This document shows positions 1 to 8,570 of a stretch of DNA of 64,000 bases, one piece after another (positions within the stretch are counted from its first letter, which is position 1; each line of letters starts with the position of its first letter). The stretch is from assembly GCA_965119215.1 (NCBI GenBank), contig CBCPKK010000021.1, forward strand, positions 62,001 to 126,000, written 5' to 3'. This DNA comes from Buttiauxella sp965119215 (GTDB lineage: Bacteria > Pseudomonadota > Gammaproteobacteria > Enterobacterales > Enterobacteriaceae). Under the pieces are notes generated by a model. It saw only the letters and a program-made list of their open reading frames with translations. It was not told the origin of the DNA and ran no database searches. Both the position numbers and the translations under genes were made by a program.

Positions 1-101
1 TAACCAAAAGAATGACCTGGTTCGCAAATCTACGGGATTGCCATCACCCTGATATTTCGGTTTAAATCCCTCTATCGCCAGACACTTTGCAAGGCTTGAA
101 G

Positions 102-575
102 ATGAAAACGCCATTAATTACCCGCGAAGGCTATGAAAAGCTCAAACAAGAAAAGGACACCTTGTGGCGCGAAGAGCGTCCAGAGGTGACAAAAAAGGTC
201 ACCTGGGCGGCAAGCCTTGGCGATCGCAGTGAAAATGCCGACTACCAGTACAACAAAAAACGGCTGCGAGAAATAGACCGTAGAGTGCGTTATCTCACGA
301 AATGCCTGGAACAGTTAAAAATCGTCGACTATTCGCCGCAGCAAGAAGGCAAAGTGTTCTTTGGCGCGTGGGTCGAAATAGAAAACGATGCAGGAAGCCA
401 GCTGCGTTTTCGTATCGTCGGCTATGACGAAATTTTTGGGCGCAGAGATTACATCTCTATCGACTCACCGATGGCTCGCGCCCTGCTAAAAAAAGAAGTG
501 GGCGACCTCGCCATTGTCCAAACGCCTGCGGGCGAAGCGCAGTGGTACATCAATGAAATCGAGTATGTGAAATAG
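102..575 (+). CDS. greB: Transcript cleavage factor GreB
   Basis: GreB binds RNA polymerase through the secondary channel and stimulates cleavage of backtracked transcripts so that elongation resumes. The 157-residue product has the family layout: an N-terminal coiled coil carrying the acidic tip (GDRSENADYQYN, about residues 40-51) and a C-terminal FKBP-like domain (VEIENDAG to the end). It is nearly identical to E. coli GreB. The ATG at 102 is chosen because MKTPL is the conserved N terminus and an AAGG ribosome site lies 7 bases upstream; a TTG 15 bases earlier in the same frame lacks support. It is followed by yhgF on the same strand after 121 bp, as in E. coli. Confidence 0.97.
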   Translation: MKTPLITREGYEKLKQEKDTLWREERPEVTKKVTWAASLGDRSENADYQYNKKRLREIDRRVRYLTKCLEQLKIVDYSPQQEGKVFFGAWVEIENDAGSQLRFRIVGYDEIFGRRDYISIDSPMARALLKKEVGDLAIVQTPAGEAQWYINEIEYVK

Positions 576-696
576 CCCGCACAGCCAGCAACAGAACTGT
601 CCGATTCATCACCTCTCGGGCGCTGTGGCTGGCATTTTCGCCCTCCAATCCGTATAACTATCCCCTGAAATTTCGACTCACACAGATGAAAAAGCC

Positions 697-3024
697 ATGA
701 TGAATGATTCACTCTGCCGCATTATTGCCAGCGAGCTAAAGGCCAGAAATGAACAGGTTGATGCCGCCGTTCGCCTGCTGGATGAAGGGAATACCGTGCC
801 GTTTATTGCACGCTATCGTAAGGAAGTCACCGGCGGTCTGGATGACACGCAACTGCGTCAGTTAGAGACCCGTCTTAGCTATCTGCGCGAATTAGAAGAT
901 CGTCGCCAGACGATACTTAAATCGATTACCGAACAAGGCAAATTGAGTGACGAACTCGCCGCGGCCATCAATGGCACGTTGAGCAAAACCGAGCTTGAAG
1001 ACCTCTATTTGCCGTATAAACAAAAGCGCCGTACACGCGGGCAGATTGCGATTGAAGCAGGGCTGGAACCGCTGGCAGAACTGCTGTGGAACGATCCTTC
1101 CCACACACCTGAAGAAGCCGCGGCTCAATACGTTGATGCCGACAAAGGCGTTGCCGATACCAAAGCCGCACTGGATGGCGCACGCTACATTCTGATGGAG
1201 CGTTTTGCAGAAGATGCCGCGCTGCTGGCAAAAGTGCGTAACTATCTGTGGAAAAATGCACATCTGGTCGCCAACGTGGTGAGCGGCAAAGAAGAGGAAG
1301 GTGCAAAATTCCGTGACTATTTCGATCATCACGAACCGATTGCTACCGCCCCTTCTCACCGTGCGCTCGCCATGTTCCGCGGCCGCAACGAAGGCATTTT
1401 ACAGCTCGCACTCAATGCTGACCCGCAACATGAAGAACCCCCGCGTGAAAGCTACTGCGAGCAGTTAATTATCGAGCATCTCGGTTTACGTCTGAACAAC
1501 GCGCCTGCCGATGCCTGGCGTCGTGCTGTCGTGAGCTGGACATGGCGTATCAAAGTGCTGATGCACCTTGAAACCGAGCTGATGGGCACCGTTCGTGAGC
1601 GAGCAGAAGACGAAGCAATCAACGTTTTCGCCCGTAACCTGCATGACTTGTTGATGGCAGCACCTGCGGGCCTGCGGGCCACTATGGGCCTCGATCCAGG
1701 CCTGCGTACCGGTGTAAAAGTCGCAGTTATTGATGCAACCGGCAAAGTGGTCGCCACCGACACCATTTATCCGCACACCGGGCAAGCCGCCAAGGCCGCT
1801 GTTGCCGTGGCAGCGCTGTGTGAAAAACACAATGTTGAGCTGGTTGCTATCGGCAACGGGACTGCATCGCGTGAAACCGAGCGCTTCTTCCTGGATGTGC
1901 AGGAACAATTCCCTAAAGTCACCGCGCAAAAAGTGATTGTCAGCGAAGCGGGCGCCTCTGTGTATTCAGCGTCCGAACTGGCAGCACTGGAATTTCCTGA
2001 CTTAGACGTATCGATTCGTGGTGCTGTTTCAATTGCCCGCCGCCTGCAAGATCCTCTGGCAGAACTGGTGAAAATCGATCCGAAATCCATCGGTGTTGGC
2101 CAGTATCAGCACGACGTTAGCCAGTCGCAGCTGGCGAAAAAACTCGATGCAGTAGTAGAAGACTGCGTAAACGCCGTTGGCGTCGATCTCAATACAGCGT
2201 CAGTGCCGTTGTTGACTCGCGTGGCAGGTTTAACACGCATGATGGCGCAGAATATCGTCAACTGGCGTGATGAAAATGGCCGTTTCCAGAACCGCCAGCA
2301 GTTGCTGAAAGTTAGCCGTCTGGGGCCGAAAGCCTTTGAGCAGTGCGCGGGCTTCCTGCGCATTAACCACGGCGATAACCCGCTGGATGCCTCTACCGTT
2401 CACCCGGAAGCATACCCTGTTGTGGAGCGCATTTTGGCTGCAACCGAACAAGCGCTACAGGATTTGATGGGCAACGGTGAAGCATTGCGCGGCCTGAGCG
2501 CCCGCGAATTTACCGACGAGCGCTTCGGTGTCCCGACCGTGACCGACATCATCAAAGAGCTGGAGAAACCAGGCCGCGACCCGCGCCCTGAATTTAAAAC
2601 AGCGAAGTTTGCTGACGGCGTTGAAACCATGAAGGACCTGCAACCCGGTATGGTTCTGGAAGGCGCGGTCACCAACGTAACCAACTTCGGTGCGTTTGTG
2701 GATATCGGCGTTCATCAGGATGGTTTAGTGCATATCTCGTCACTGTCCGACAAATTCATCGATGATCCGCACAAAGTGGTGAAAGCGGGTGACATCGTCA
2801 AAGTGAAAGTGATGGAAGTGGATATGTCTCGCAAACGTATCGCGTTGACCATGCGTCTTGATGAGCAACCTGGCGAATCCAACCGCCGTAGCAGTGCGCC
2901 ACGTGAGCAAAACGAGCGTCGCCCTGCCCCGCAGCAAAAACCTCGCGGGCGTGATAACGCCAGCAGCGCAGGTAACAGCGCGATGAGTGATGCACTGGCA
3001 GCGGCACTCGGTAAGAAACGCTAG
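697..3024 (+). CDS. yhgF: Tex/YhgF family RNA-binding transcription accessory protein
   Basis: A 775-residue Tex-family protein. Tex proteins bind nucleic acids and are linked to transcription or RNA quality control; the precise role in enterics is not settled. Visible parts in order are the helical N-terminal region, a YqgF/RNase H-like domain around residues 325-455 (MGLDPGLRTGVKVAV), a helix-hairpin-helix region near 490-560 (VPLLTRVAGLTRMMAQNIV), and a C-terminal S1 domain around 650-720 (GAVTNVTNFGAFVDIGVHQDG). A basic, low-complexity tail rich in Arg, Pro and Gln follows (about residues 725-760). Length and sequence match E. coli YhgF (773). Two consecutive Met codons begin the frame, as in E. 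coli. Confidence 0.96.
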   Translation: MMNDSLCRIIASELKARNEQVDAAVRLLDEGNTVPFIARYRKEVTGGLDDTQLRQLETRLSYLRELEDRRQTILKSITEQGKLSDELAAAINGTLSKTELEDLYLPYKQKRRTRGQIAIEAGLEPLAELLWNDPSHTPEEAAAQYVDADKGVADTKAALDGARYILMERFAEDAALLAKVRNYLWKNAHLVANVVSGKEEEGAKFRDYFDHHEPIATAPSHRALAMFRGRNEGILQLALNADPQHEEPPRESYCEQLIIEHLGLRLNNAPADAWRRAVVSWTWRIKVLMHLETELMGTVRERAEDEAINVFARNLHDLLMAAPAGLRATMGLDPGLRTGVKVAVIDATGKVVATDTIYPHTGQAAKAAVAVAALCEKHNVELVAIGNGTASRETERFFLDVQEQFPKVTAQKVIVSEAGASVYSASELAALEFPDLDVSIRGAVSIARRLQDPLAELVKIDPKSIGVGQYQHDVSQSQLAKKLDAVVEDCVNAVGVDLNTASVPLLTRVAGLTRMMAQNIVNWRDENGRFQNRQQLLKVSRLGPKAFEQCAGFLRINHGDNPLDASTVHPEAYPVVERILAATEQALQDLMGNGEALRGLSAREFTDERFGVPTVTDIIKELEKPGRDPRPEFKTAKFADGVETMKDLQPGMVLEGAVTNVTNFGAFVDIGVHQDGLVHISSLSDKFIDDPHKVVKAGDIVKVKVMEVDMSRKRIALTMRLDEQPGESNRRSSAPREQNERRPAPQQKPRGRDNASSAGNSAMSDALAAALGKKR

Positions 3025-3036
3025 TACTTGTCGTTG

Positions 3037-3072
3037 ATCCCCCCTCTCCTTTCACCAGGAGAGGGTCGGGAT
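3037..3072. repeat. Palindromic CCCTCTCC-type hairpin after yhgF
   Basis: The arms CCCTCTCCT (3042-3050) and AGGAGAGGG (3057-3065) form a 9-bp stem with outer GATCCC/CGGGAT pairing. No T-run follows, so it is not a classical Rho-independent terminator. Four similar hairpins occur in this window (20062, 31650, 34758, 50866), which suggests a dispersed repeat family at gene 3' ends. Confidence 0.7.
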
Positions 3073-3188
3073 AAGAGCATTTTGTTTCCCGACACTAAAT
3101 TCAGCACAATTTGTCTGTTTTATCCCCACCCGCAAATGAATAACATTTTTTTATCATTCCAAACAATTCATCAGGAAATAGAATGAGT

Positions 3189-3202
3189 TTGCGATAGATC
3201 AA
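3189..3202. promoter_or_regulatory. Candidate FNR site upstream of feoABC
   Basis: TTGCGatagATCAA matches the FNR dyad TTGAT-N4-ATCAA at 8 of 10 specified bases, with the right half perfect. It lies about 350 bp upstream of feoA, rather far. FNR activation of feo is known in E. coli, so the site is plausible but unproven. Confidence 0.45.
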
Positions 3203-3446
3203 TTTTGGTAAGAATATAAAAATGGCACCGATATTTATCAAATGTGTAACACATGAAATATTCAGACAACATTAACTGAGATAAAATAATAAAATCATCA
3301 TTTTTAAATAATCACAACCTTTTGTTATTTATGCAGTTATCATAAAAGCCACGCTAAAAAGACCACTCATCCAATAAACAATGCTCATCTAATAAATAAG
3401 TAAAAACCCTTTATTCATCACAAAAATAATTATTGAAGAGAGAAAC

Positions 3447-3465
3447 CATTCTCATTATCATTGAT
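3447..3465. promoter_or_regulatory. Candidate Fur box upstream of feoABC
   Basis: cattctcaTTATCATTgat shares about 12 of 19 positions with the Fur consensus, including an unbroken TTATCATT core. It sits about 90 bp upstream of the feoA start, where Fur represses feo in E. coli. Confidence 0.6.
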
Positions 3466-3553
3466 TTGTTCGTTATTTCTCCTCTGTCCAAAAGAACATT
3501 CTCGTTAGCGTTTCTCATTAACGTCATAAAGAGCCCAGCTCTAAGTAGGTCCT

Positions 3554-3778
3554 ATGCGATTCTTGCCAAGCAGTTCGTGGAAGATTACCGGCTTTGCCAG
3601 TGAAATTAGTCCGTCATATCGCCAGAAATTATTATCACTCGGTATGCTGCCCGGCTCTTCGTTCAGCGTTGTACGTGTAGCCCCCCTGGGCGACCCGATT
3701 CATATCGAAACACGTCGCGTCAGTTTGGTATTACGTAAAAAAGATCTGGAACTACTGCACGTTGAAGCCATTGCCTGA
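3554..3778 (+). CDS. feoA: Ferrous iron transport accessory protein FeoA
   Basis: A 74-residue SH3-like cytoplasmic protein that supports Fe(II) uptake by FeoB. The conserved stretch KLLSLGMLPGSS followed by VVRVAPLGDP is typical of FeoA, and the length equals the family norm (75 in E. coli). It is the first gene of feoABC, 56 bp before feoB. Expression is expected to rise under iron limitation and low oxygen, in line with the Fur-like and FNR-like sites upstream. Confidence 0.96.
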   Translation: MRFLPSSSWKITGFASEISPSYRQKLLSLGMLPGSSFSVVRVAPLGDPIHIETRRVSLVLRKKDLELLHVEAIA

Positions 3779-3834
3779 CAGGCGGGGTGAGCGCTCGCGC
3801 TCGTTGTTATTTTCTTTAAGTTCACGAAATTAAA

Positions 3835-6150
3835 ATGAAAAAATTAACCATCGGCTTAATCGGTAACCCTAACTCCGGGAAAACCACGTTATTTAACCAG
3901 CTCACCGGCTCGCGCCAACGGGTTGGTAACTGGGCAGGCGTTACCGTAGAACGTAAAGAAGGTCAGTTTTCAACGCTTGCGCATCAGGTCACACTTGTCG
4001 ACCTACCCGGCACCTACTCGCTGACCACCATTTCATCGCAGACCTCGCTGGATGAGCAAATCGCCTGCCACTACATCCTGAGCGGCGATGCAGACCTGCT
4101 GATTAACGTGGTCGATGCGTCCAACCTTGAACGTAATCTGTATCTGACGCTGCAACTTCTCGAGCTGGGCATTCCATGTGTGGTCGCGCTGAATATGCTC
4201 GACATCGCAGACAAGCAGGACATTCGAATTGATATCGATGCCCTTGCCGCTCGCCTTGGTTGCCCGGTTGTACCACTGGTTTCAACCCGTGGTCGCGGTA
4301 TGGAAGGCCTGAAACTGGCCATCGACCGCCGCCAGCCAAATGCCCATACCGATTTAGTCCTTTATCCACCGAAGCTGCTTAAAAGTGCTGAGACACTGGC
4401 CGCTGAAATGCCTGCGGATATGCCCGCACAGCAGCGTCAGTGGCTGGCTCTGCAAATGCTCGAAGGCGATATCTACAGCCGGGACTTTGCTGGACAGGCA
4501 ACGGATAAGCTGGATGCCATTCGCACCCAACTAACAGAACAAAATGAAGATCCGGCGCTGCTGATTGCCGATGCGCGTTATCAAACCATTGCCGCAATCT
4601 GTGATTCCATCAGTAACAGTCTGACCGCTGAACCGCACCGTTTAACGGCGATGATGGACAAAGTCATCCTCAACCGTTTCCTCGGCTTGCCTGTTTTCCT
4701 GCTGGTGATGTACCTGATGTTCTTGCTGGCAATCAACATCGGCGGCGCATTACAGCCTATTTTTGACGGCGGCTCTGCGGCAATCTTTATCCATGGTATT
4801 CAGTGGATTGGTGCTACGTTGCACTTCCCAAGCTGGCTGACGATTTTCTTAGCCCAGGGAATTGGCGGGGGTATCAACACCGTGCTGCCTTTGGTGCCGC
4901 AAATCGGCATGATGTACCTGTTCCTGTCGTTCCTTGAAGACTCCGGCTACATGGCTCGTGCGGCGTTTGTGATGGATCGCCTGATGCAATCCCTCGGCTT
5001 GCCGGGCAAATCCTTCGTTCCGTTGATTGTCGGATTCGGCTGTAACGTGCCGTCGGTCATGGGCGCGCGTACTCTGGATGCGCCGCGTGAACGCCTGATG
5101 ACCATCATGATGGCGCCGTTTATGTCCTGCGGTGCTCGCCTGGCTATTTTTGCGGTGTTTGCTGCGGCCTTCTTCGGCCAGCAAGGCGCACTGGTCGTCT
5201 TCTCGCTCTACATTCTCGGCATCGTGATGGCGATTCTTACCGGCCTGATGCTCAAACACACCATCATGCGTGGTGAAGCAACACCGTTTGTGATGGAACT
5301 GCCGGTGTATCACGTTCCGCATCTGAAAAGCCTGCTGCTGCAAACCTGGCAACGCCTGAAAGGTTTCGTGCTGCGCGCCGGTAAAGTGATCGTCATCGTC
5401 AGTATTTTCATTGGCGCACTGAACAGCTTCTCGTTTAGCGGCAAAGAAGTGGACAATATTAATGACTCCGCGCTGGCGTCTGTCAGCCGCGTATTGACCC
5501 CGCTGTTGAAACCGATTGGCGTGCATGAAGACAACTGGCAAGCGACCGTTGGCCTGTTCACTGGCGCAATGGCAAAAGAAGTCGTCGTGGGTACGCTCAA
5601 CACGCTCTACACCGCTGAAGACATGCACGAAGAACCGTTTGATGCAGCAAACTTCAACCTGCTTGATGAGCTGAGCGGCGCGGCGGGTGAAACCTGGCAG
5701 AGCCTGAAAGACACCTTCAGCCTGAGCGTGCTGGCTAACCCAATCGAAGCCAGTAAAGGCGACGGTGAAATGGCAAGCGGTGCGATGGGCGTAATGAGCA
5801 GCAAATTTGGCAGCGCGGAAGCGGCCTACAGCTACCTGATTTTCGTTCTGCTCTACATCCCCTGTATTTCTGTGATGGGTGCTGTGGCCCGTGAATCCAG
5901 CCGTGGTTGGATGATGTTCTCGGTACTGTGGGGGCTGAATATTGCTTATTCACTTTCCACGCTGTACTACCAAACTGTGACGTTTAACGCGCACCCACAA
6001 TACAGTTTGGTTTGTATCCTCGCGGTGCTGCTGTTCAATGTGCTGTTGATTGGTGGTTTGCGTCGGGCACGCAGCCGTGTGAATGTCAGCCTGATGGCAG
6101 CACGCCAGACGGCAGCCTGCTGTAAAAGCAGCGCTGGCGATTGTCACTAA
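3835..6150 (+). CDS. feoB: Ferrous iron permease FeoB with N-terminal G domain
   Basis: FeoB moves Fe(II) across the inner membrane and couples a cytosolic GTPase domain to a membrane channel. The G domain shows G1 GNPNSGKT (residues 10-17), G3 DLPG and G4 NMLD. After a helical linker, the membrane part from about residue 280 carries the two inverted Gate regions; GFGCNVPSVMGAR is the conserved Cys-containing motif of the first, and FMSCGAR follows. The C terminus has Cys residues (AACCKSSAGDCH). At 771 residues it matches E. coli FeoB (773). feoC begins 9 bp downstream. Confidence 0.98.
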   Translation: MKKLTIGLIGNPNSGKTTLFNQLTGSRQRVGNWAGVTVERKEGQFSTLAHQVTLVDLPGTYSLTTISSQTSLDEQIACHYILSGDADLLINVVDASNLERNLYLTLQLLELGIPCVVALNMLDIADKQDIRIDIDALAARLGCPVVPLVSTRGRGMEGLKLAIDRRQPNAHTDLVLYPPKLLKSAETLAAEMPADMPAQQRQWLALQMLEGDIYSRDFAGQATDKLDAIRTQLTEQNEDPALLIADARYQTIAAICDSISNSLTAEPHRLTAMMDKVILNRFLGLPVFLLVMYLMFLLAINIGGALQPIFDGGSAAIFIHGIQWIGATLHFPSWLTIFLAQGIGGGINTVLPLVPQIGMMYLFLSFLEDSGYMARAAFVMDRLMQSLGLPGKSFVPLIVGFGCNVPSVMGARTLDAPRERLMTIMMAPFMSCGARLAIFAVFAAAFFGQQGALVVFSLYILGIVMAILTGLMLKHTIMRGEATPFVMELPVYHVPHLKSLLLQTWQRLKGFVLRAGKVIVIVSIFIGALNSFSFSGKEVDNINDSALASVSRVLTPLLKPIGVHEDNWQATVGLFTGAMAKEVVVGTLNTLYTAEDMHEEPFDAANFNLLDELSGAAGETWQSLKDTFSLSVLANPIEASKGDGEMASGAMGVMSSKFGSAEAAYSYLIFVLLYIPCISVMGAVARESSRGWMMFSVLWGLNIAYSLSTLYYQTVTFNAHPQYSLVCILAVLLFNVLLIGGLRRARSRVNVSLMAARQTAACCKSSAGDCH

Positions 6151-6159
6151 GGAGAAGGT

Positions 6160-6399
6160 ATGGCGAGTTTAATTGAGATTCGTGATGCGCTGGCGCTGCA
6201 AGGGCGTCTGGATGCGACGCAAATTAGCCAACAGCTCGCCACGCCGTTACCGATGGTGAATGCCATGCTCAGTCGCCTTGAAGCGATGGGCAAAGCGATG
6301 CGTATCACCGAAGACCCAAGCGACTGCCTGACAGGAAGCTGTAAAAGCTGCCCGGAAGGTAAAAAGTGTATTCGTGAAGTTTGGGCGCTGCGGGCGTGA
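6160..6399 (+). CDS. feoC: Feo system regulator/stabiliser FeoC
   Basis: A 79-residue winged-helix protein. The N-terminal part (about residues 1-55) is the helix-turn-helix fold; the C-terminal part has the four-Cys cluster CLTGSCKSCPEGKKC expected to hold an Fe-S centre. In related enterics FeoC protects FeoB from proteolysis; a transcriptional role has been proposed but is not established. Strong ribosome site AAGGAGAAGG before the ATG. It is the last gene of feoABC and is followed by a terminator hairpin. Confidence 0.94.
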   Translation: MASLIEIRDALALQGRLDATQISQQLATPLPMVNAMLSRLEAMGKAMRITEDPSDCLTGSCKSCPEGKKCIREVWALRA

Positions 6400-6409
6400 A
6401 AATGATTGA

Positions 6410-6434
6410 GGCGGGAGCGAATCCCGCCTTTGTT
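6410..6434 (+). terminator. Rho-independent terminator of feoABC
   Basis: Stem GGCGGGA / TCCCGCC (6410-6416 with 6422-6428) with a 5-base loop, followed by TTTGTTATTT. It lies between feoC and the convergent bioH stop codon, so it may also serve bioH. Confidence 0.8.
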
Positions 6435-6436
6435 AT

Positions 6437-7207
6437 TTAAAGCTGCTTTTGAAATTCCTCAAGAACCTGGCAAACATCCTGCGGATGAGAAATAAACGGC
6501 GCATGGGCGGCTTTCGGGAAAATCACCGTTTTACTTTGTGGCCAGCGCTCATCGAGCAAACCCGCGATTTTGCGCGGCACCAGCCCATCAAGATGGCCGT
6601 ACAAGCGCAAGAACGGCACAGTTAGCTGGCTCAAAGGCTCACGCAAATCTGCCGTTTTCAGGATTTCCAGCCCCCCGTTTAACACCTCAACGCTCGGCAT
6701 TGACTGCTCAAGCACCACTGATTTCAGGCGGCGAGCATCCTGGCGAGCAGTTTCTGTGCCCAGCGTTTGTAGCGCCAGAAAGCGTTCAACAGTGCGCTGA
6801 AAATCTTCACTTAGCTGATGCTGGAAACCCGCAAGAACTTCAGGCTTGATACCCGGCCAGCCGTCGTGAGCGGTAAAACACGGAGACGAAGCAACTGTCA
6901 CCAGCCCTTTTACGCGCTGCGGATATTTTAATGCCACCTGGCTTGCCACCAGCCCGCCTAAACTCCAGCCGAGCCAAATAGCTTCTTCTGGTGCCTGCGC
7001 TAACACGGTTTCAGCCATTTCCTCGAGCGACATCGCACCAAAATCCTGGCTGCGACCATAGCCCGGCAAATCGACAAGATGAAGGCGAAAATGCGAGCTG
7101 AGTTCCTCGCAAATGCAATGCCACACTTGCGCGTTCAGTCCCCATCCGTGCAGCAGCACAAGATCGTCTTTTCCTTCACCTTTTGTCTGCCACCAAAGCT
7201 TGCTCAT
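6437..7207 (-). CDS. bioH: Pimeloyl-[ACP] methyl ester esterase BioH
   Basis: BioH hydrolyses the methyl ester of pimeloyl-ACP and so ends the BioC-BioH route to the pimelate moiety of biotin. The 256-residue alpha/beta hydrolase has the oxyanion region HGWG (20-23), the nucleophile elbow GWSLGG with Ser82, Asp207 (YGHLDGLVP) and His235 (KAAHAPF), all at the E. coli positions. It stands apart from the bio operon, as in E. coli, and is divergent from gntX with only 38 bp between the start codons. Confidence 0.97.
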   Translation of the reverse strand: MSKLWWQTKGEGKDDLVLLHGWGLNAQVWHCICEELSSHFRLHLVDLPGYGRSQDFGAMSLEEMAETVLAQAPEEAIWLGWSLGGLVASQVALKYPQRVKGLVTVASSPCFTAHDGWPGIKPEVLAGFQHQLSEDFQRTVERFLALQTLGTETARQDARRLKSVVLEQSMPSVEVLNGGLEILKTADLREPLSQLTVPFLRLYGHLDGLVPRKIAGLLDERWPQSKTVIFPKAAHAPFISHPQDVCQVLEEFQKQL

Positions 7208-7245
7208 CAGTTACTGTTCTCATTTTTCTACGCAAGGAAGCGAAT

Positions 7246-7929
7246 ATGCTAACAATCCCAGGGCTGTGTTGGCTATGCCAGATGCCACTCGTGTGTGCGC
7301 ATTGGGGATTTTGTTCACGGTGTATCGGGGCGTTACCCGCCCCACCGCCCTGCTGCCCGAGGTGTGGATTACCCAGCGCAAACACGCGCTTGCCCTGCGG
7401 TCGCTGCCTACAAAAACCGCCGGTATGGGATGCTCTCGTCTTTGTTACTGATTACTGCCTACCGCTGAACCGGCTGATTCATCGCTTTAAATTTAATGCC
7501 ACCGTCGCACTGGCGCAGGCTTTAGCGCGATTAATGCTGTTAAGCGTGCTGGATGCCAAAAGTCATTCTCACTGGCAGAAACCCGATTGTATCGTGAGTG
7601 TTCCGCTGCATTCACGTCGCGCGTGGCGTCGCGGTTTTAACCAAAGCGCACTCCTTGCAAACCACCTTTCGCGCTGGCTGCAATGTGAGTATTTACCACA
7701 GGGAATCAGGCGGATACGTGCAGCTAAGACCCAGCACCAACTCAACGCCAGGATGCGTCGCAACAATCTTAAAGGTGCTTTCAGGGTTGATTTTCCCGTG
7801 GCTGGCCGTCATATAATTATTGTGGATGATGTCGTCACGACGGGCAGTACAGTGGCGGAAATTGCGCGATTGCTGAAAAAGCAGGGCGCGGCGACTATCC
7901 AGGTGTGGTGCCTTTGTCGAACCTTGTAG
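7246..7929 (+). CDS. gntX: ComF-family phosphoribosyltransferase-like protein GntX
   Basis: A 227-residue ComF-family protein; the name comes from a reported link to gluconate use, but later work in E. coli ties it to use of extracellular DNA as nutrient. The N terminus has Cys pairs of a probable zinc ribbon (CWLC, CSRC, CPRC, CGRC). The C-terminal half carries the PRPP-binding signature IIIVDDVVTTGST. The start at 7246 is taken over an upstream in-frame ATG because MLTIPGLCWLC is conserved and AAGGAAG lies just before it. A promoter for nfuA follows directly. Confidence 0.9.
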   Translation: MLTIPGLCWLCQMPLVCAHWGFCSRCIGALPAPPPCCPRCGLPSANTRLPCGRCLQKPPVWDALVFVTDYCLPLNRLIHRFKFNATVALAQALARLMLLSVLDAKSHSHWQKPDCIVSVPLHSRRAWRRGFNQSALLANHLSRWLQCEYLPQGIRRIRAAKTQHQLNARMRRNNLKGAFRVDFPVAGRHIIIVDDVVTTGSTVAEIARLLKKQGAATIQVWCLCRTL

Positions 7930-7952
7930 ACCCTCGATGATGGGCGTATAAT
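7924..7952 (+). promoter_or_regulatory. Sigma-70-type promoter of nfuA
   Basis: A perfect TATAAT (7947-7952) stands 17 bp downstream of TTGTAG (7924-7929), a weak -35. It lies at the very end of gntX and 35 bp before nfuA. The IscR-like site begins inside the -10 element. Confidence 0.6.
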
Positions 7953-7975
7953 AACCGACTAAAATAGTCAACTAT
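7951..7975. promoter_or_regulatory. IscR type 1 binding site at nfuA
   Basis: The 25-bp palindrome reads ATAaCCGACT, then AAAAT, then AGTCAACTAT. It agrees with the IscR type 1 consensus (ATASYYGACT-RWWWY-AGTCRRSTAT) at 24 of 25 positions. It overlaps the -10 box and the start of transcription of nfuA, the place expected for repression by [2Fe-2S]-IscR. IscR control of nfuA (yhgI) is known in E. coli. Confidence 0.85.
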
Positions 7976-7987
7976 TGAGCAATCGTT

Positions 7988-8563
7988 ATGATCCGTATTT
8001 CCGATACAGCACAATCTCACTTTGCCAAACTGCTGGCTGGTCAGGAAGAAGGGACGCAAATTCGCGTATTCGTCATTAATCCTGGTACTCCAAATGCGGA
8101 GTGCGGGGTTTCTTACTGTCCGCCGGATGCGGTAGAAGCATCAGATACTGCCCTGAAATTCGAGCAGTTGACCGCGTATGTTGATGAATTGAGCAAACCT
8201 TATCTTGAAGATGCTGAAATTGATTTCGTCACAGACCAACTCGGCTCACAGCTGACGCTGAAAGCGCCAAACGCCAAAATGCGTAAGGTGTCTGACGATG
8301 CGCCACTGATGGAACGCGTTGAATACATGCTGCAAGCCACGGTTAACCCACAGCTGGCAGGCCACGGCGGCCGCGTTACGCTGATGGAAATCACCGACGA
8401 AGGTTTTGCGATTCTGCAATTCGGCGGCGGCTGCAACGGCTGTTCAATGGTCGATGTGACCCTGAAAGAAGGCATCGAGAAGCAACTGCTGGCAGAGTTC
8501 CCGGAACTGAAAGGAGTTCGTGATTTGACCGAGCACCAGCGTGGCGAGCACTCGTACTACTGA
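7988..8563 (+). CDS. nfuA: Fe-S cluster carrier protein NfuA
   Basis: NfuA carries [4Fe-4S] clusters to client enzymes such as lipoyl synthase and aconitase, mainly under oxidative stress or iron starvation. The 191-residue product has a degenerate A-type N-terminal domain (about 1-95, lacking the full Cys set) and a C-terminal Nfu domain with the cluster ligands Cys149 and Cys152 in GGGCNGCSM. It ends with the conserved RGEHSYY. It is probably transcribed from its own promoter under an IscR site. In E. coli K-12 gntT follows; here the convergent malQ does. Confidence 0.98.
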   Translation: MIRISDTAQSHFAKLLAGQEEGTQIRVFVINPGTPNAECGVSYCPPDAVEASDTALKFEQLTAYVDELSKPYLEDAEIDFVTDQLGSQLTLKAPNAKMRKVSDDAPLMERVEYMLQATVNPQLAGHGGRVTLMEITDEGFAILQFGGGCNGCSMVDVTLKEGIEKQLLAEFPELKGVRDLTEHQRGEHSYY

Positions 8564-8570
8564 TTAAAAG

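Larger units (their letters stand above)
3025..3553. other. AT-rich gap between yhgF and feoA (feo control region)
   Basis: A 529-bp stretch without a credible ORF. It begins with the CCCTCTCC hairpin and becomes very AT-rich from about 3110 onward. It contains an FNR-like site at 3189 and a Fur-like site at 3447, then the feoA leader. Apart from these and the AT-richness I see nothing specific. Confidence 0.7.

Noticed and set aside
576..696. Terminator between greB and yhgF
   Set aside because: CACAGCCAGC and GCTGTGGCTGGC are only an imperfect match and no T-run follows.
4849..5628. 259-codon open frame on the minus strand
   Set aside because: It lies antisense within the conserved feoB membrane domain. 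Its His/Gln/Arg-rich product is what the complement of hydrophobic codons gives; no ribosome site or homology.
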